From contig NZ_LMUK01000060.1 of NCBI RefSeq assembly GCF_009766005.1, forward strand, positions 245,589-309,588: a stretch of 64,000 nt of DNA. Reading direction: 5' to 3'. Below the pieces are notes generated by a model. The model did not search any database and had not been told where the DNA came from. It saw only the letters and a program-made list of their open reading frames with translations. Each line of letters begins with the position of its first letter. Position 1 is the first letter of the stretch. The position numbers were made by a program, and so were the translations under genes. Below are positions 34,987-43,386 of the stretch, in pieces. Origin of the DNA: Bradyrhizobium sp. S69. GTDB taxonomy: Bacteria; Pseudomonadota; Alphaproteobacteria; Rhizobiales; Xanthobacteraceae.

Positions 34987-36480
34987 ATGGATTGGCAACG
35001 GATGCGGCTTGGTTCGGCGGCCAGGGATAGCGTTGTGGCTTCTGCACCGGTGCGGCAGGACAACGATCGCATCGTCGAAACCAGCATTCCCGCGCGGCTT
35101 GATGCTCTCCACTGGAGCAGCTTTCACACCCGCGTGGTGCTGGCGCTCGGGATCACCTGGATCCTCGACGGACTGGAAGTCACGCTTGCCGGCGCGCTGG
35201 CCGGGGCGTTGAAGGAAAGTCCGACGATGCGGTTTTCCAATTTCGACGTCGGATTTGCCAACAGCGCCTATCTCGCCGGCGCCGTGCTTGGCGCGCTCGG
35301 CTTCGGCTGGCTGACCGATCGGATCGGCCGCCGGAAACTGTTCTTCATTACGCTGGCGGTCTATCTCACCGCGACGGCGGCGACCGCGCTGTCATGGAGT
35401 GTCGCAAGCTACGCGCTGTTTCGCTTTCTGACGGGTGCCGGGATCGGCGGCGAATACACCGCGATCAATTCGACGATCCAGGAATTGGTGCCGGCGCGCT
35501 ATCGCGGCTGGACCGATCTGTTGATCAACGGCAGTTTCTGGATTGGTGCCGCGATCGGGGCGACCGCTGCGATCGTGCTGCTCGATCCCGCCACCGTCGG
35601 CCCGGATCATGGCTGGCGGCTGGCGTATTTTATCGGCGCAGGCCTTGGACTCATCGTGCTGGTGATGCGGATGTGGATTCCGGAAAGCCCGCGCTGGCTG
35701 ATGATTCACGGCCAACCCGAGCAGGCCGACGCCATCGTCGGCGATATCGAGCGATCGGTCACCGGACATGTGCAGCAGCAGGATTTGCCGAAGATCAAGA
35801 TCAGAATGCGGGATCATACGCCGCTGCGCGAAGTGGCTATCACGCTGTTTACGACGTATCGCCAGCGTTCGCTGGTCGGGCTGGTGCTGATGGTGGCGCA
35901 AGCGTTTTTCTACAACGCGATCTTCTTCACCTTCGCGCTGGTGCTGACCGATTTCTTCCACATCCCGGCCGACCATGTCGGCTGGTATTTGCTGCCGTTC
36001 GCGGCCGGCAATTTTCTCGGGCCGCTGCTGCTCGGGCGGTTGTTCGATACGCTCGGCCGCCGCGTCATGATCACGCTGACCTATGGCGTATCGGGCGTTC
36101 TGCTGGCGCTGTCGGGTTACCTGTTTTCGATCGGCGCCCTGAGCGCGCAAGGCCAGACCATCGCATGGATGGTGATCTTCTTCTTTGCTTCGCCCGCGGC
36201 AAGTGCGGCCTATCTCACCGTCAGCGAAACGTTTCCGCTCGAAGTGCGGGCGCTGGCCATCGCGCTGTTCTATGCGATCGGAACCGCGATCGGCGGCGTC
36301 GCGGGCCCAGCCTTGTTCGGCGCGCTGATCGATACCGGATCGCGCAACTCTGTTTTCGCCGGCTATCTGCTGGGGTCGGCTTTGATGGTGACTGCCGCGG
36401 CCGTGGCGTGGCGTTACGCCGTTGCGGCCGAGCGCAAATCGCTCGAATCTGTCGCACAGCCGCTGGCTTTTGTGGAGTAG
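34987..36480 (+). CDS. MFS transporter, sugar/metabolite-type
   Basis: A major facilitator protein of about 497 residues with twelve predicted membrane helices. The first-loop motif LTDRIGRRKLFF at about 90-101 (D-R-x-G-R-R) and its repeat GRLFDTLGRRVMI in the second half are the MFS signatures. FLTGAGIGGEYTAINSTIQEL and WIPESPRWLMIHGQPEQA are typical of the sugar/organic-acid porter branch. I choose ATG at 34987; an upstream in-frame start at 34954 has no support. The stop is six bases before otsB, so it may be translated from the same message. Confidence 0.9.
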   Translation: MDWQRMRLGSAARDSVVASAPVRQDNDRIVETSIPARLDALHWSSFHTRVVLALGITWILDGLEVTLAGALAGALKESPTMRFSNFDVGFANSAYLAGAVLGALGFGWLTDRIGRRKLFFITLAVYLTATAATALSWSVASYALFRFLTGAGIGGEYTAINSTIQELVPARYRGWTDLLINGSFWIGAAIGATAAIVLLDPATVGPDHGWRLAYFIGAGLGLIVLVMRMWIPESPRWLMIHGQPEQADAIVGDIERSVTGHVQQQDLPKIKIRMRDHTPLREVAITLFTTYRQRSLVGLVLMVAQAFFYNAIFFTFALVLTDFFHIPADHVGWYLLPFAAGNFLGPLLLGRLFDTLGRRVMITLTYGVSGVLLALSGYLFSIGALSAQGQTIAWMVIFFFASPAASAAYLTVSETFPLEVRALAIALFYAIGTAIGGVAGPALFGALIDTGSRNSVFAGYLLGSALMVTAAAVAWRYAVAAERKSLESVAQPLAFVE

Positions 36481-36486
36481 GATGAG

Positions 36487-37332
36487 ATGAATCAGGGTCT
36501 GGCCAAAATGCCGTTGCAGGAAGATCTATCGCCCCAAGAGTCGCCCCAAGGCCAGCAGGCGCCGGACGCCGTGCCGGTGCCGCGTGCACTGGTGCCGCAT
36601 TTGAGCGAGATCGCGATCCTGCTCGATATCGACGGTACGCTGCTCGATCTGGCGCCGACGCCGCGCGAAGTCTGGGTGCCGCCGGACCTTGCGAAAACGC
36701 TCGCCGGTTTGCTGGCGCGGACCTCCGGCGCGCTCGCGCTGGTCAGCGGACGTTCGCTCAACGATATCGATCTGATCTTTGCGCCCGAACAGTTTCCGGC
36801 GGTCGGAGGCCATGGCGCGGAAATGCGGCTATCGACCGACAGCGAGGCCGTCGCCACCCATGCGCCGCCGATGGACAAGGAATTGAAGCGGCGGCTGGCG
36901 GCGATTGCCAAACTCAGTCCGGGAATACTGCTCGAGGACAAGGGCTATTCGCTGGCGCTGCATTACCGGCTGGCGCCACATGCGGAGAAGGCGATCTACG
37001 AGGCGGTGTCGCTGATCAGGGCCGATCTGCCCAATGCCCCGATCGAAGTGCTCCCCGGGAAATGCGTCTGCGAAATCAAGCATGCCGGATTCAACAAGGC
37101 GTCGGGCGTGACCGAGTTGATGAAACACGAGCCGTTTCGGGGGCGACGTCCCATCTTCATCGGCGACGATGTCACCGACGAAACCGTGTTCGCGATCATG
37201 CCCGAGCTCAAGGGGCTCGCCTTTTCCGTCGGCCGGCGCGCGCAGGGCGTGAACGGTCATTTCGACGAACCGCGCGACGTGCGCGCGTTCCTGGCCGAGT
37301 TGCTCGATAACGACGTCGCCGTCGGGCGATAA
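36487..37332 (+). CDS. otsB: Trehalose-6-phosphate phosphatase
   Basis: This 281-residue HAD phosphatase makes trehalose from trehalose 6-phosphate. It has LLDIDGTLLDLAPTP with the nucleophile and acid-base Asp pair, LVSGRSLNDI, GGHGAEMR, and the C-terminal GDDVTDETVFAIM metal-binding loop. The family-specific VLPGKCVCEIK is present. The order otsB-otsA on one strand, 176 bases apart, allows a single osmoprotectant operon. Nothing in the sequence shows how it is controlled. Confidence 0.93.
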   Translation: MNQGLAKMPLQEDLSPQESPQGQQAPDAVPVPRALVPHLSEIAILLDIDGTLLDLAPTPREVWVPPDLAKTLAGLLARTSGALALVSGRSLNDIDLIFAPEQFPAVGGHGAEMRLSTDSEAVATHAPPMDKELKRRLAAIAKLSPGILLEDKGYSLALHYRLAPHAEKAIYEAVSLIRADLPNAPIEVLPGKCVCEIKHAGFNKASGVTELMKHEPFRGRRPIFIGDDVTDETVFAIMPELKGLAFSVGRRAQGVNGHFDEPRDVRAFLAELLDNDVAVGR

Positions 37333-37508
37333 CCGGCGTCATTTTGTCGGAATCAATGTTGATTTGAGCAGATTTCGCTTCGCTGGCGGTGGAACCCTCG
37401 GGTTCCATTCGCTTCCGCCGGAATTTGGTTTCATTTCGTTGAAAGGTTGGCCCGGAACCATATTGATGAATGGCTGTTAATACGCGAGCGCCTTCAGGAG
37501 GGGACCCT

Positions 37509-38972
37509 GTGAATCTCGTCGTTGTTTCAAATCGTGTGGCACGCGGTAAGGCCAATGAGCCCATGACGGGGGGGCTCGCAGCTGCCTTATTGCCGGTGGT
37601 AGAAAAATCCGGTGCGATTTGGGTGGGTTCGAGCGGCCGGGTGCGCGATGGCGCGCAGAAGGAGCCATTCGCGGAAATTGAGGCGCTTGGCGCCGGTGCG
37701 CTGGCGATGCTCGATCTGCCGGCCGCGCACTACGGCGGCTACTATGAAGGTTTTGCGAATTCGGCGCTGTGGCCGGCGCTGCATTCCCGCACCGATCTGA
37801 TCCGCACATCGCAGGACGATTATTTCTCCTACCGTGAAGTCAATGCCTTCATGGCGCGGGCGTTGCTGCGGTTTCAGAAGCCGGAGACGGCGTTCTGGAT
37901 CCAGGATTATCATTTCCTGGCGCTTGGCGCGGAACTGCGCGATCTCGGCGTCAAGCAACCGATCGGTTTCTTCCTGCATACGCCGTGGCCGGCGAGCACC
38001 GTCATCGAGGGCGTGCCGCATCATCGTGAGCTGGTCGAGGCCATGCTGGCTTACGACCTGATCGGATTCCAGACCCAGGACGATTGCGATCATTTCGCCG
38101 GCTATCTGGCGGCTGAGCTCGGCCTCGATGTCGAAGGTGGCGTCGTGACCTCGCGCTACGGCAGGTCGCAGCTCAAAGCCTTCCCGATCGGCATCGACCC
38201 GCAGAAATTCGCGGAGCAGGCCACCAAGGCGGTGTTGCATCCCGACGTGTCGCGGTTGCGGCGCAGCCTGCATGGCGAGAAGCTCGCGATCGGCGTCGAC
38301 CGGCTGGATTACTCCAAGGGACTGGTCAACCGTCTCTGCGCCTTCGATCGGATGTGGACCATGCAGCCGGCGCTGGCGCGAACCGTGTCGCTGCTGCAGA
38401 TCGCGACGCCGTCACGCGGTACGATCGAAGCCTATGGCAATCTGCAGAACGAGCTCGCGAAATTGGTCAGCGAGGTCAATGGCCGTCACGGCGAGGTGGA
38501 TTGGACGCCGATCCGCTATCTCAACAAGGGCTTTAGCCAGACCGTGCTGGCAGGGCTCTACCGCACCGCGCAGGTTGGCGTGGTGACGCCGCTGCATGAC
38601 GGAATGAATCTCGTCGCCAAGGAATATGTCGCGGCACAAAACCCGGCCGATCCGGGCGTGCTGGTGCTGTCGAAATTCGCCGGCGCCGCGAACGAGCTCG
38701 ATACGGCTTTATTGGTCAATCCGCACGATATCGACGGCATGGCGCGGGCCATCGCCACCGCGGTCTCGATGCCGCTCGCCGAACGCCGCCTGCGCTGGGA
38801 AGCGATGATGGTAAAACTTCGCGCCGGCACCATTCAGCAATGGTTCGCCGATTTCGTCGATACGCTGGAGACGAGCCAATCAGGCAAGAGGGCGAGCGAG
38901 CCGCCGGCGATCGAACCGCCGCCGGTGCTGTGGCCGCCGCGCTTGGCCAATTCCAACGCGCGCTATCACTAG
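37509..38972 (+). CDS. otsA: Trehalose-6-phosphate synthase
   Basis: This GT20 glycosyltransferase joins UDP-glucose and glucose 6-phosphate. The 487-residue product shows LVVVSNRVARGKANEPMTGG at the start, the WIQDYHFLALGAELR loop, GFFLHTPWPAS, GIDPQKF, RLDYSKGLVNRL and PLHDGMNLVAKEYVAAQ. I choose GTG at 37509 because AGGAGGGG ends about five bases before it; ATG 37470 would add 13 unlikely residues. It forms the trehalose pair with otsB. Confidence 0.94.
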   Translation: MNLVVVSNRVARGKANEPMTGGLAAALLPVVEKSGAIWVGSSGRVRDGAQKEPFAEIEALGAGALAMLDLPAAHYGGYYEGFANSALWPALHSRTDLIRTSQDDYFSYREVNAFMARALLRFQKPETAFWIQDYHFLALGAELRDLGVKQPIGFFLHTPWPASTVIEGVPHHRELVEAMLAYDLIGFQTQDDCDHFAGYLAAELGLDVEGGVVTSRYGRSQLKAFPIGIDPQKFAEQATKAVLHPDVSRLRRSLHGEKLAIGVDRLDYSKGLVNRLCAFDRMWTMQPALARTVSLLQIATPSRGTIEAYGNLQNELAKLVSEVNGRHGEVDWTPIRYLNKGFSQTVLAGLYRTAQVGVVTPLHDGMNLVAKEYVAAQNPADPGVLVLSKFAGAANELDTALLVNPHDIDGMARAIATAVSMPLAERRLRWEAMMVKLRAGTIQQWFADFVDTLETSQSGKRASEPPAIEPPPVLWPPRLANSNARYH

Positions 38973-39021
38973 GCACGCTGTTTTCCCGCGATGGCCTTCT
39001 CCCACCAAGGCGAGGGCAAGT

Positions 39022-39237
39022 GAGCTAGAGCGGGATGAGATTAGATTGAACCAGGGCTATCCGCGCGCTTCCCTTCACCTCTCCCCGGCGGGGAGAGGTC
39101 GATTTGCGAAGCAAATCGGGTGAGGGCTCTTCCAAACGTGAGGCCTTGACCCCTCACCCGGCGCTACGCGCCGACCTCTCCCAATGGGAGAGGTGAAGGG
39201 AAATCGCGACTGATTCAATCAATAGTCATCATGCTCT
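39022..39237. repeat. Composite palindromic intergenic repeat
   Basis: Inner arms CACCTCTCCCCGGCGGGGAG and CTCTCCCAATGGGAGAGGTG, with GGGTGAGGGCTC and GACCCCTCACCC between, are inverted. Outer arms start at AGAGCGGGATGAGATTAGAT and end near CATCATGCTCTAAT. It fills the otsA-secreted-protein gap. Confidence 0.75.
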
Positions 39238-39571
39238 AATTACAATACGATGCGCCGTCGAGCGTGGCGCAACGCATCTTGTTCGGCGCACTCGGATTAT
39301 CCAGCGGCACCATGCCCTTGCCCTGGCCGACGAACACGCCCGGCCCGACCACCACGGATGCCTTGTTGCCGATGATGACGCTCGGATGCGGCGTCAGGCT
39401 GGATCGCGTCCCGTCGGGCCAGACGATCGCATCGCCCGACAGCAAGCCGCGGCGGCCGTCATTGCACATCACGACGGGACCGTCGCGGGTGCAGGCCTGC
39501 GCCATCGCCGGCTCGGCGCTCCCCAAAACGATCGCGGCCACGCCGATCGCGAATGCCTGCTGAATGGTCAT
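39236..39571 (-). CDS. Small secreted protein, unknown function
   Basis: This 111-residue protein has a clear signal peptide (hydrophobic FAIGVAAIVLG, cleavage likely after AMAQA). The mature part has four Cys (CTRDG, VMCNDG, RCATLDG, SYCN), so disulfides are possible. Repeated Gly-Val-Val motifs (IIGNKASVVVGPGVFVGQG) suggest a beta-rich fold. I do not recognise a family. I choose ATG 39571; an upstream GTG/ATG extension would bury the signal peptide. The stop overlaps the end of the repeat element by two bases. Confidence 0.7.
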   Translation of the reverse strand: MTIQQAFAIGVAAIVLGSAEPAMAQACTRDGPVVMCNDGRRGLLSGDAIVWPDGTRSSLTPHPSVIIGNKASVVVGPGVFVGQGKGMVPLDNPSAPNKMRCATLDGASYCN

Positions 39572-39787
39572 GCCGTCTCCGTTAAACGCGATTGCCGTTC
39601 CACTCAATCGTCTGTGTCGGCCTGTTTCAGGTTCATTGGCCTCCGGCCGCGCCTGCGGGCGGCGTCAGATAGAGCAAAATTATACATAAATATCAATCGG
39701 TTGGGGAAATAGTCGCAATCCCCGCCGCAGTCCCTTGCAAAAGTCCGCGCCTCCCTTCAAGAGAAGGCATCCAAAGACAGGGCATCA

Positions 39788-39877
39788 GGAGAGATGGCCG
39801 AGTGGCTTAAGGCGCACGCTTGGAAAGCGTGTGTGCGGGAAACCGTACCGTGGGTTCGAATCCCACTCTCTCCGCCA
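39788..39877 (+). tRNA. tRNA-Ser (anticodon GGA)
   Basis: The acceptor arms GGAGAGA and TCTCTCC pair, followed by G and the encoded CCA. The anticodon stem CACGC/GCGTG encloses the loop TTGGAAA with anticodon GGA at 39822-39824. The T-arm contains GGGTTCGAATCCC. A long variable arm (GTGCGGGAAACCGTAC) marks it as a class II tRNA, as expected for serine. It reads UCC and UCU codons. Confidence 0.96.
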
Positions 39878-39952
39878 GCCGAATGCCCCGCGATTGAGCT
39901 CCCGGCTTCGCTATAAAAGCAGCCAATGAAATAGGGGCTTTCCAGCTAAGCT

Positions 39953-40041
39953 CGTCATGCCCGGGCTTGCCCCGGGCATCCATGTCTTGGCTGCGCTTAC
40001 ACAGAAAGACGTGGATGGCCGGGACGAGCCCGGCCATGACG
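39953..40041. repeat. Palindromic repeat (GTCATGCCCGGG / CCCGGCCATGAC family)
   Basis: GTCATGCCCGGGCTTGCCCC and GGGACGAGCCCGGCCATGAC are outer arms, and GGGCATCCATGTCTT / AAGACGTGGATGGCC inner arms. It lies between the tRNA gene and the solute-binding protein gene. Confidence 0.85.
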
Positions 40042-40095
40042 AAAAACAGACTCGCTTTCAAATAGTTGGAAAGAGTCTCCAGAATACTCGGCGAG

Positions 40096-41310
40096 CTAGC
40101 GAGACGCGGTGCTGATGTTTTCGCCAAAGAATTTCCAGGTTTTTCCGTCGAATTTGGCTAGGCGGAAGGTGCTGAACGTCGAATAGTCAGTAGGAGTGAT
40201 GGAAAGCGTAATACCGGGCAGCAGAAGTGGCAGCGAGATGTCCGTCAAATTGGTGGCCTGCTTAAGCACGTTTTCGCGTGTCAGCTCGTCGCCACAATTC
40301 TTCAAGATGATCGCGGTGAATTGCGCGGACCCGTAGCCGGTCTGATTGCTCCCGTCGATCGGATTTCCTTCCGGATACCACTCCTTCATGAAAGCCAGAT
40401 AGTCCTTGACGCCCTGATCATCGTTCCAGGCGGGATCGCCGATAACCTTGTTGGAGAGCGCCGTGATCAGGCCGGTCGAAGCTTCGGCCCCTGCCGGTTC
40501 AAGCACTCCTCCGATCGAACTGGCAACAGAGACGATGAAGTGGGTGGGCTTCCAGCCGAGGTCGGCGATCTTGCGGATCGATTGCGCGCCGAATTTTGGT
40601 GTCGCAATCGTGAAAACAACGTCGGCGCCGGCCGACTTCAACGCGACGATCTGGGAATCGATCGTCGGATCCGTCACTTCATAGGTTAGCTCTTTAACGA
40701 TCAGGTCGGCTCTCTCGCCAAGGCCTTCCTTGAATCCTCTCAGGTAATCTTTGCCAAAGTCGTCGTTCTGATAAATCACGCCGATCTTGGCCGACGGAAG
40801 CTGCTTCACGATGTACTTGCCGTAGATTTTCGCTTCCTGTGCGTAGGGCGGGTAAAATGGAGTGGTCCAGGGAAAGTTCTTCGGGTCGTTCCATTTCGCA
40901 GCGCCCGTCGAGATGAGGATGTGCGGCACCTTCTTGCCGTTCAGGTACTTCTGAATCGCGGAATTGGTGGGGGTGCCCAATGATCCGATGTCCGCAAGTA
41001 TTTCATCCTGCTCGACGAGCTTACGGGTTTGCTCGACTGTTTTTGGCGGGCTGTAGCTATCGTCCATTGTCAGCAGCGTTATTTTGCGGCCATTGATCCC
41101 GCCCTTGCTGTTGATCATCTTCCAGTAGGCCAGTTCGGCCTTTCCTTGGGTGCCATAGCCGGACGCGGGACCGCTATAGGGCATCGTCTGCCCGATCTTG
41201 ATCTCGGTATCACTGGCGCCCGGATCGTACTTCTTGTCCCCGGCAAATGCGCCGCTCACCGCAAAAACGGTAAGGGCGGCGGTACAAATCCCGACGACGT
41301 ACGATCGCAT
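40096..41310 (-). CDS. ABC transporter substrate-binding protein, branched-chain amino acid/aromatic-acid type
   Basis: A protein of about 404 residues with a signal peptide in the first 23 residues (VVGICTAALTVFAVSGAFAG). The type I periplasmic-binding fold (Peripla_BP_6, LivK-like) is shown by IKIGQTMPYSGPASGYGTQG, ELAYWKMINSKGGINGRKI, DDSYSPPKTVEQTRKLVE and GSLGTPTNSAIQKYL. In Bradyrhizobium-type genomes such proteins often bind aromatic or branched-chain compounds; the actual ligand is unknown. ATG 41310 is chosen because the signal peptide begins there. No permease or ATPase genes are next to it, so it is an orphan binding protein. Confidence 0.92.
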   Translation of the reverse strand: MRSYVVGICTAALTVFAVSGAFAGDKKYDPGASDTEIKIGQTMPYSGPASGYGTQGKAELAYWKMINSKGGINGRKITLLTMDDSYSPPKTVEQTRKLVEQDEILADIGSLGTPTNSAIQKYLNGKKVPHILISTGAAKWNDPKNFPWTTPFYPPYAQEAKIYGKYIVKQLPSAKIGVIYQNDDFGKDYLRGFKEGLGERADLIVKELTYEVTDPTIDSQIVALKSAGADVVFTIATPKFGAQSIRKIADLGWKPTHFIVSVASSIGGVLEPAGAEASTGLITALSNKVIGDPAWNDDQGVKDYLAFMKEWYPEGNPIDGSNQTGYGSAQFTAIILKNCGDELTRENVLKQATNLTDISLPLLLPGITLSITPTDYSTFSTFRLAKFDGKTWKFFGENISTASR

Positions 41311-41427
41311 GTTGATGTTCTCCCTAGACGTTGCCGACTTTGAGGGCGGCTTATCCCGGATCATGGCTGTGTTCCGGGAAAATGTCGACGGGGTATGCGC
41401 GCGCCGTGGAGCGAGGCGAGGGCGTAG

Positions 41428-41457
41428 GGCGGATTGGAGCCAAAGGCGTAATCCGCC
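41428..41457. repeat. Short inverted repeat (GGCGGATT / AATCCGCC)
   Basis: Eight-base perfect arms at 41428-41435 and 41450-41457 with a 14-base spacer, in the gap between the binding-protein gene and a small ORF. Confidence 0.6.
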
Positions 41458-41477
41458 ATTCACCGAATTAGCGGCGT

Positions 41478-41672
41478 TCACGATTGCACTTGATGGACAC
41501 GGTCATCCTGCGACCCGACTGGCATTATTCGGGACTGGATCTGAAGACCCTCTACATCACGCTCGAGCTTTGCGACACGCTCTTCCAGCCCAAACATGTA
41601 CTCGCCGCGCGGATCGTCCATGCCTACAACTTCAGCCCAGTAATTCAATCTCTTCCAAACACGATTGAACAT
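41478..41672 (-). CDS. Small hypothetical protein, 64 residues
   Basis: The ORF begins with a good ribosome site: GAGGAG nine bases before ATG 41672. It starts 31 bases after the alpha/beta hydrolase stop on the same strand. The sequence is Arg/Glu-rich, with a Trp pair near the N-terminus (VWKRLNYWAEV) and a short coiled-coil-like stretch (GLEERVAKLERDVEGL). I see no family. Operon position and RBS are the main support, so it could be a real small protein of the tetR-hydrolase unit. Confidence 0.5.
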   Translation of the reverse strand: MFNRVWKRLNYWAEVVGMDDPRGEYMFGLEERVAKLERDVEGLQIQSRIMPVGSQDDRVHQVQS

Positions 41673-41703
41673 AGTTGCACGCTCCTCTATTTGATCTTCA
41701 CTG

Positions 41704-42555
41704 TCATTCCGTCGCCAATATCACGCGGGCCAGCTCAGACGGATTCTCGAGAGCCGAGAAGTGGCCGGTATTTTTCAGCGTCACCATCTGCGAGGCGGGA
41801 ATCAGCGAGCGTGTGAGTTCGCGTTCATCTGTTCGAGACCAATCGCTATCGCCATATATGAGCGTTACAGGCGTCGAGATTTGCCGATAGTAGTCCCGCG
41901 CTTTGCTCCAGGATCGCCAGCCTGCCAGCACCTTGCGTGCGATCCGCTTGTATCCGGGGCGGTGGGCTACTTCATCGAACTCGGCGAGCAGATCGGTCGG
42001 CAGTTTGCGCGGGTCGTGATATCCCCCGCCCATAATCTTGCCCAGAACCAACTTGTTTTCGAGCGATGCATTCATCGCGCCGAGCAAGGGAATCTGCAAG
42101 CTTCCGATGATGAAATTGGCAAACCAGTTGCCGCGTCGAATACCGTCCCCGTAGCGAGTCTCATAATCGTAGGGATTGATCGCATAGACCCGCTTCACAC
42201 GTTGCGGAAGCGCCGCCGCCACCGTAAGGGCCAAGGCCCCGCCGATCGACTCGCCGACGATCGTGACGTCTGAGAGATTTAGTTCCTCGATAACGCGAAT
42301 GACGGCTTGCCTGAAGTAGGGTTCGTCGAAGTTCGCGCTTGGATCTATTGGTGAATGTCCGTGGCCTGGGAGATCAATGACGTACGCCGTGTGCGATTTC
42401 GCGAGGAGCGGTGCCAGGCTTCGAAAATATTCGAGCTGCGTCCGGATTGTATGTATGAGGAGCAGCGGAGGCCCGCTGCCAGTCCTTTGAAAACGTACGC
42501 TTAGCTTATCCGATACCTTCAGCAAACTTGGTTTGGCTTCAGTCATGCTCAGCAT
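41704..42555 (-). CDS. Alpha/beta hydrolase
   Basis: This 283-residue hydrolase has the oxyanion-hole segment LLLIHTIRTQLEYF, DLPGHGHS, and the nucleophile elbow VGESIGGALAL (Ser at the centre). YGDSDWSRT supplies the acid and NTGHFSALENP the catalytic His. The substrate is not recognisable. I choose ATG 42555 with GGAGAG upstream; ATG 42546 is possible. It lies 33 bases downstream of the tetR gene on the same strand, so it is probably under that regulator. Confidence 0.88.
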   Translation of the reverse strand: MLSMTEAKPSLLKVSDKLSVRFQRTGSGPPLLLIHTIRTQLEYFRSLAPLLAKSHTAYVIDLPGHGHSPIDPSANFDEPYFRQAVIRVIEELNLSDVTIVGESIGGALALTVAAALPQRVKRVYAINPYDYETRYGDGIRRGNWFANFIIGSLQIPLLGAMNASLENKLVLGKIMGGGYHDPRKLPTDLLAEFDEVAHRPGYKRIARKVLAGWRSWSKARDYYRQISTPVTLIYGDSDWSRTDERELTRSLIPASQMVTLKNTGHFSALENPSELARVILATE

Positions 42556-42587
42556 TCGATCTCTCCGTGCTTCGATGGGGCGCGCTT

Positions 42588-43166
42588 TCAAGCGGCGGCA
42601 GCGTCGCGAACCTGTTCGGCCGCGGCATCCAAAAGCGCCTGAGCCAGATCAGGGTCGTTGACGACGCGCGATAGCGTCACCGCGCCGACCATCGTCGCGA
42701 GAATGGCCATCGCCTTGCCGCGGGAGGCCTCGTCGCCGGTCCCGGCGATGAAGCGGCCGAGCACGTCGAGATGCGCTTTGATTCCCGCTTCGAATTCCGC
42801 CTTCACGTCGGGGCCCTGTCGGGCGGCATCTGAGCCGAGTGCCACAATCGGGCAACCGTCCATCTTTTCTTCGCGATGGTCGCCGCTGAGGTAAAACGCG
42901 ATCACCGCGCCAAGCGGATCATCAGGATTCTGCACGGACGCGTCCGACCATCGGCCGGACGCGCTCTCCAGTGCCCGCCTGGATGCCTCTACCGCCAGAT
43001 CCTCTTTTGAGCCGAACTGCTTGTAGAAGGCGCCTTGGGTTAGCCCGGCCCCCTCCATCAAATCCTTGAGCCCGATGCCATCAAAGCCGCGCTCCCGGAA
43101 GAGGCGACTTGCCACATCGATCACGGTTTGGCGGTTCTCCGCGGCCTGAACGCGACTCACTCGCAT
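42588..43166 (-). CDS. TetR family transcriptional regulator
   Basis: This 192-residue repressor has an N-terminal helix-turn-helix (VIDVASRLFRERGFDGIGL, then GLTQGAFYKQFGSKEDL) and a C-terminal ligand domain. GCPIVALGSDAARQG suits the AcrR/NemR-like branch. ATG 43166 is chosen with GGGAG upstream. It is divergent from an RND adaptor gene. Two 47-base palindromes lie in the gap, one next to each gene, so autoregulation and control of the efflux operon are likely. The inducer is unknown. Confidence 0.92.
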   Translation of the reverse strand: MRVSRVQAAENRQTVIDVASRLFRERGFDGIGLKDLMEGAGLTQGAFYKQFGSKEDLAVEASRRALESASGRWSDASVQNPDDPLGAVIAFYLSGDHREEKMDGCPIVALGSDAARQGPDVKAEFEAGIKAHLDVLGRFIAGTGDEASRGKAMAILATMVGAVTLSRVVNDPDLAQALLDAAAEQVRDAAAA

Positions 43167-43182
43167 GGTGGAGCTCCCTTTT

Positions 43183-43229
43183 AGATTTCGTTTGACCTCT
43201 ATACTCAAGATAGAGGCTGAACGCAATCT
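43183..43229. promoter_or_regulatory. Probable TetR operator 1 (47-bp palindrome, tetR side)
   Basis: Arms AGATT (43183-43187) / AATCT (43225-43229) and CCTCTAT (43196-43202) / ATAGAGG (43210-43216) are symmetric around 43206. The site starts 17 bases upstream of the tetR ATG. Confidence 0.75.
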
Positions 43230-43318
43230 ATCAAGAGCCCACTCAGGCTGCAGAACCTCCTACGCCGAGAAAAGCCGGGTTTCCTGCCTGATCACAGTGC
43301 CGTGAAATCGGTCATTTT

Positions 43319-43365
43319 AGATTGTGGTCGAACTCTATCCGTAATATAGAGCTTGAACACAATCT
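43319..43365. promoter_or_regulatory. Probable TetR operator 2 (47-bp palindrome, efflux side)
   Basis: Arms AGATT (43319-43323) / AATCT (43361-43365) and CTCTAT (43333-43338) / ATAGAG (43346-43351) are symmetric around 43342. Arm spacing is identical to operator 1. It ends 21 bases before the adaptor ATG. Confidence 0.75.
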
Positions 43366-43386
43366 AAAAGGAAGCAGGAGTTGGAC

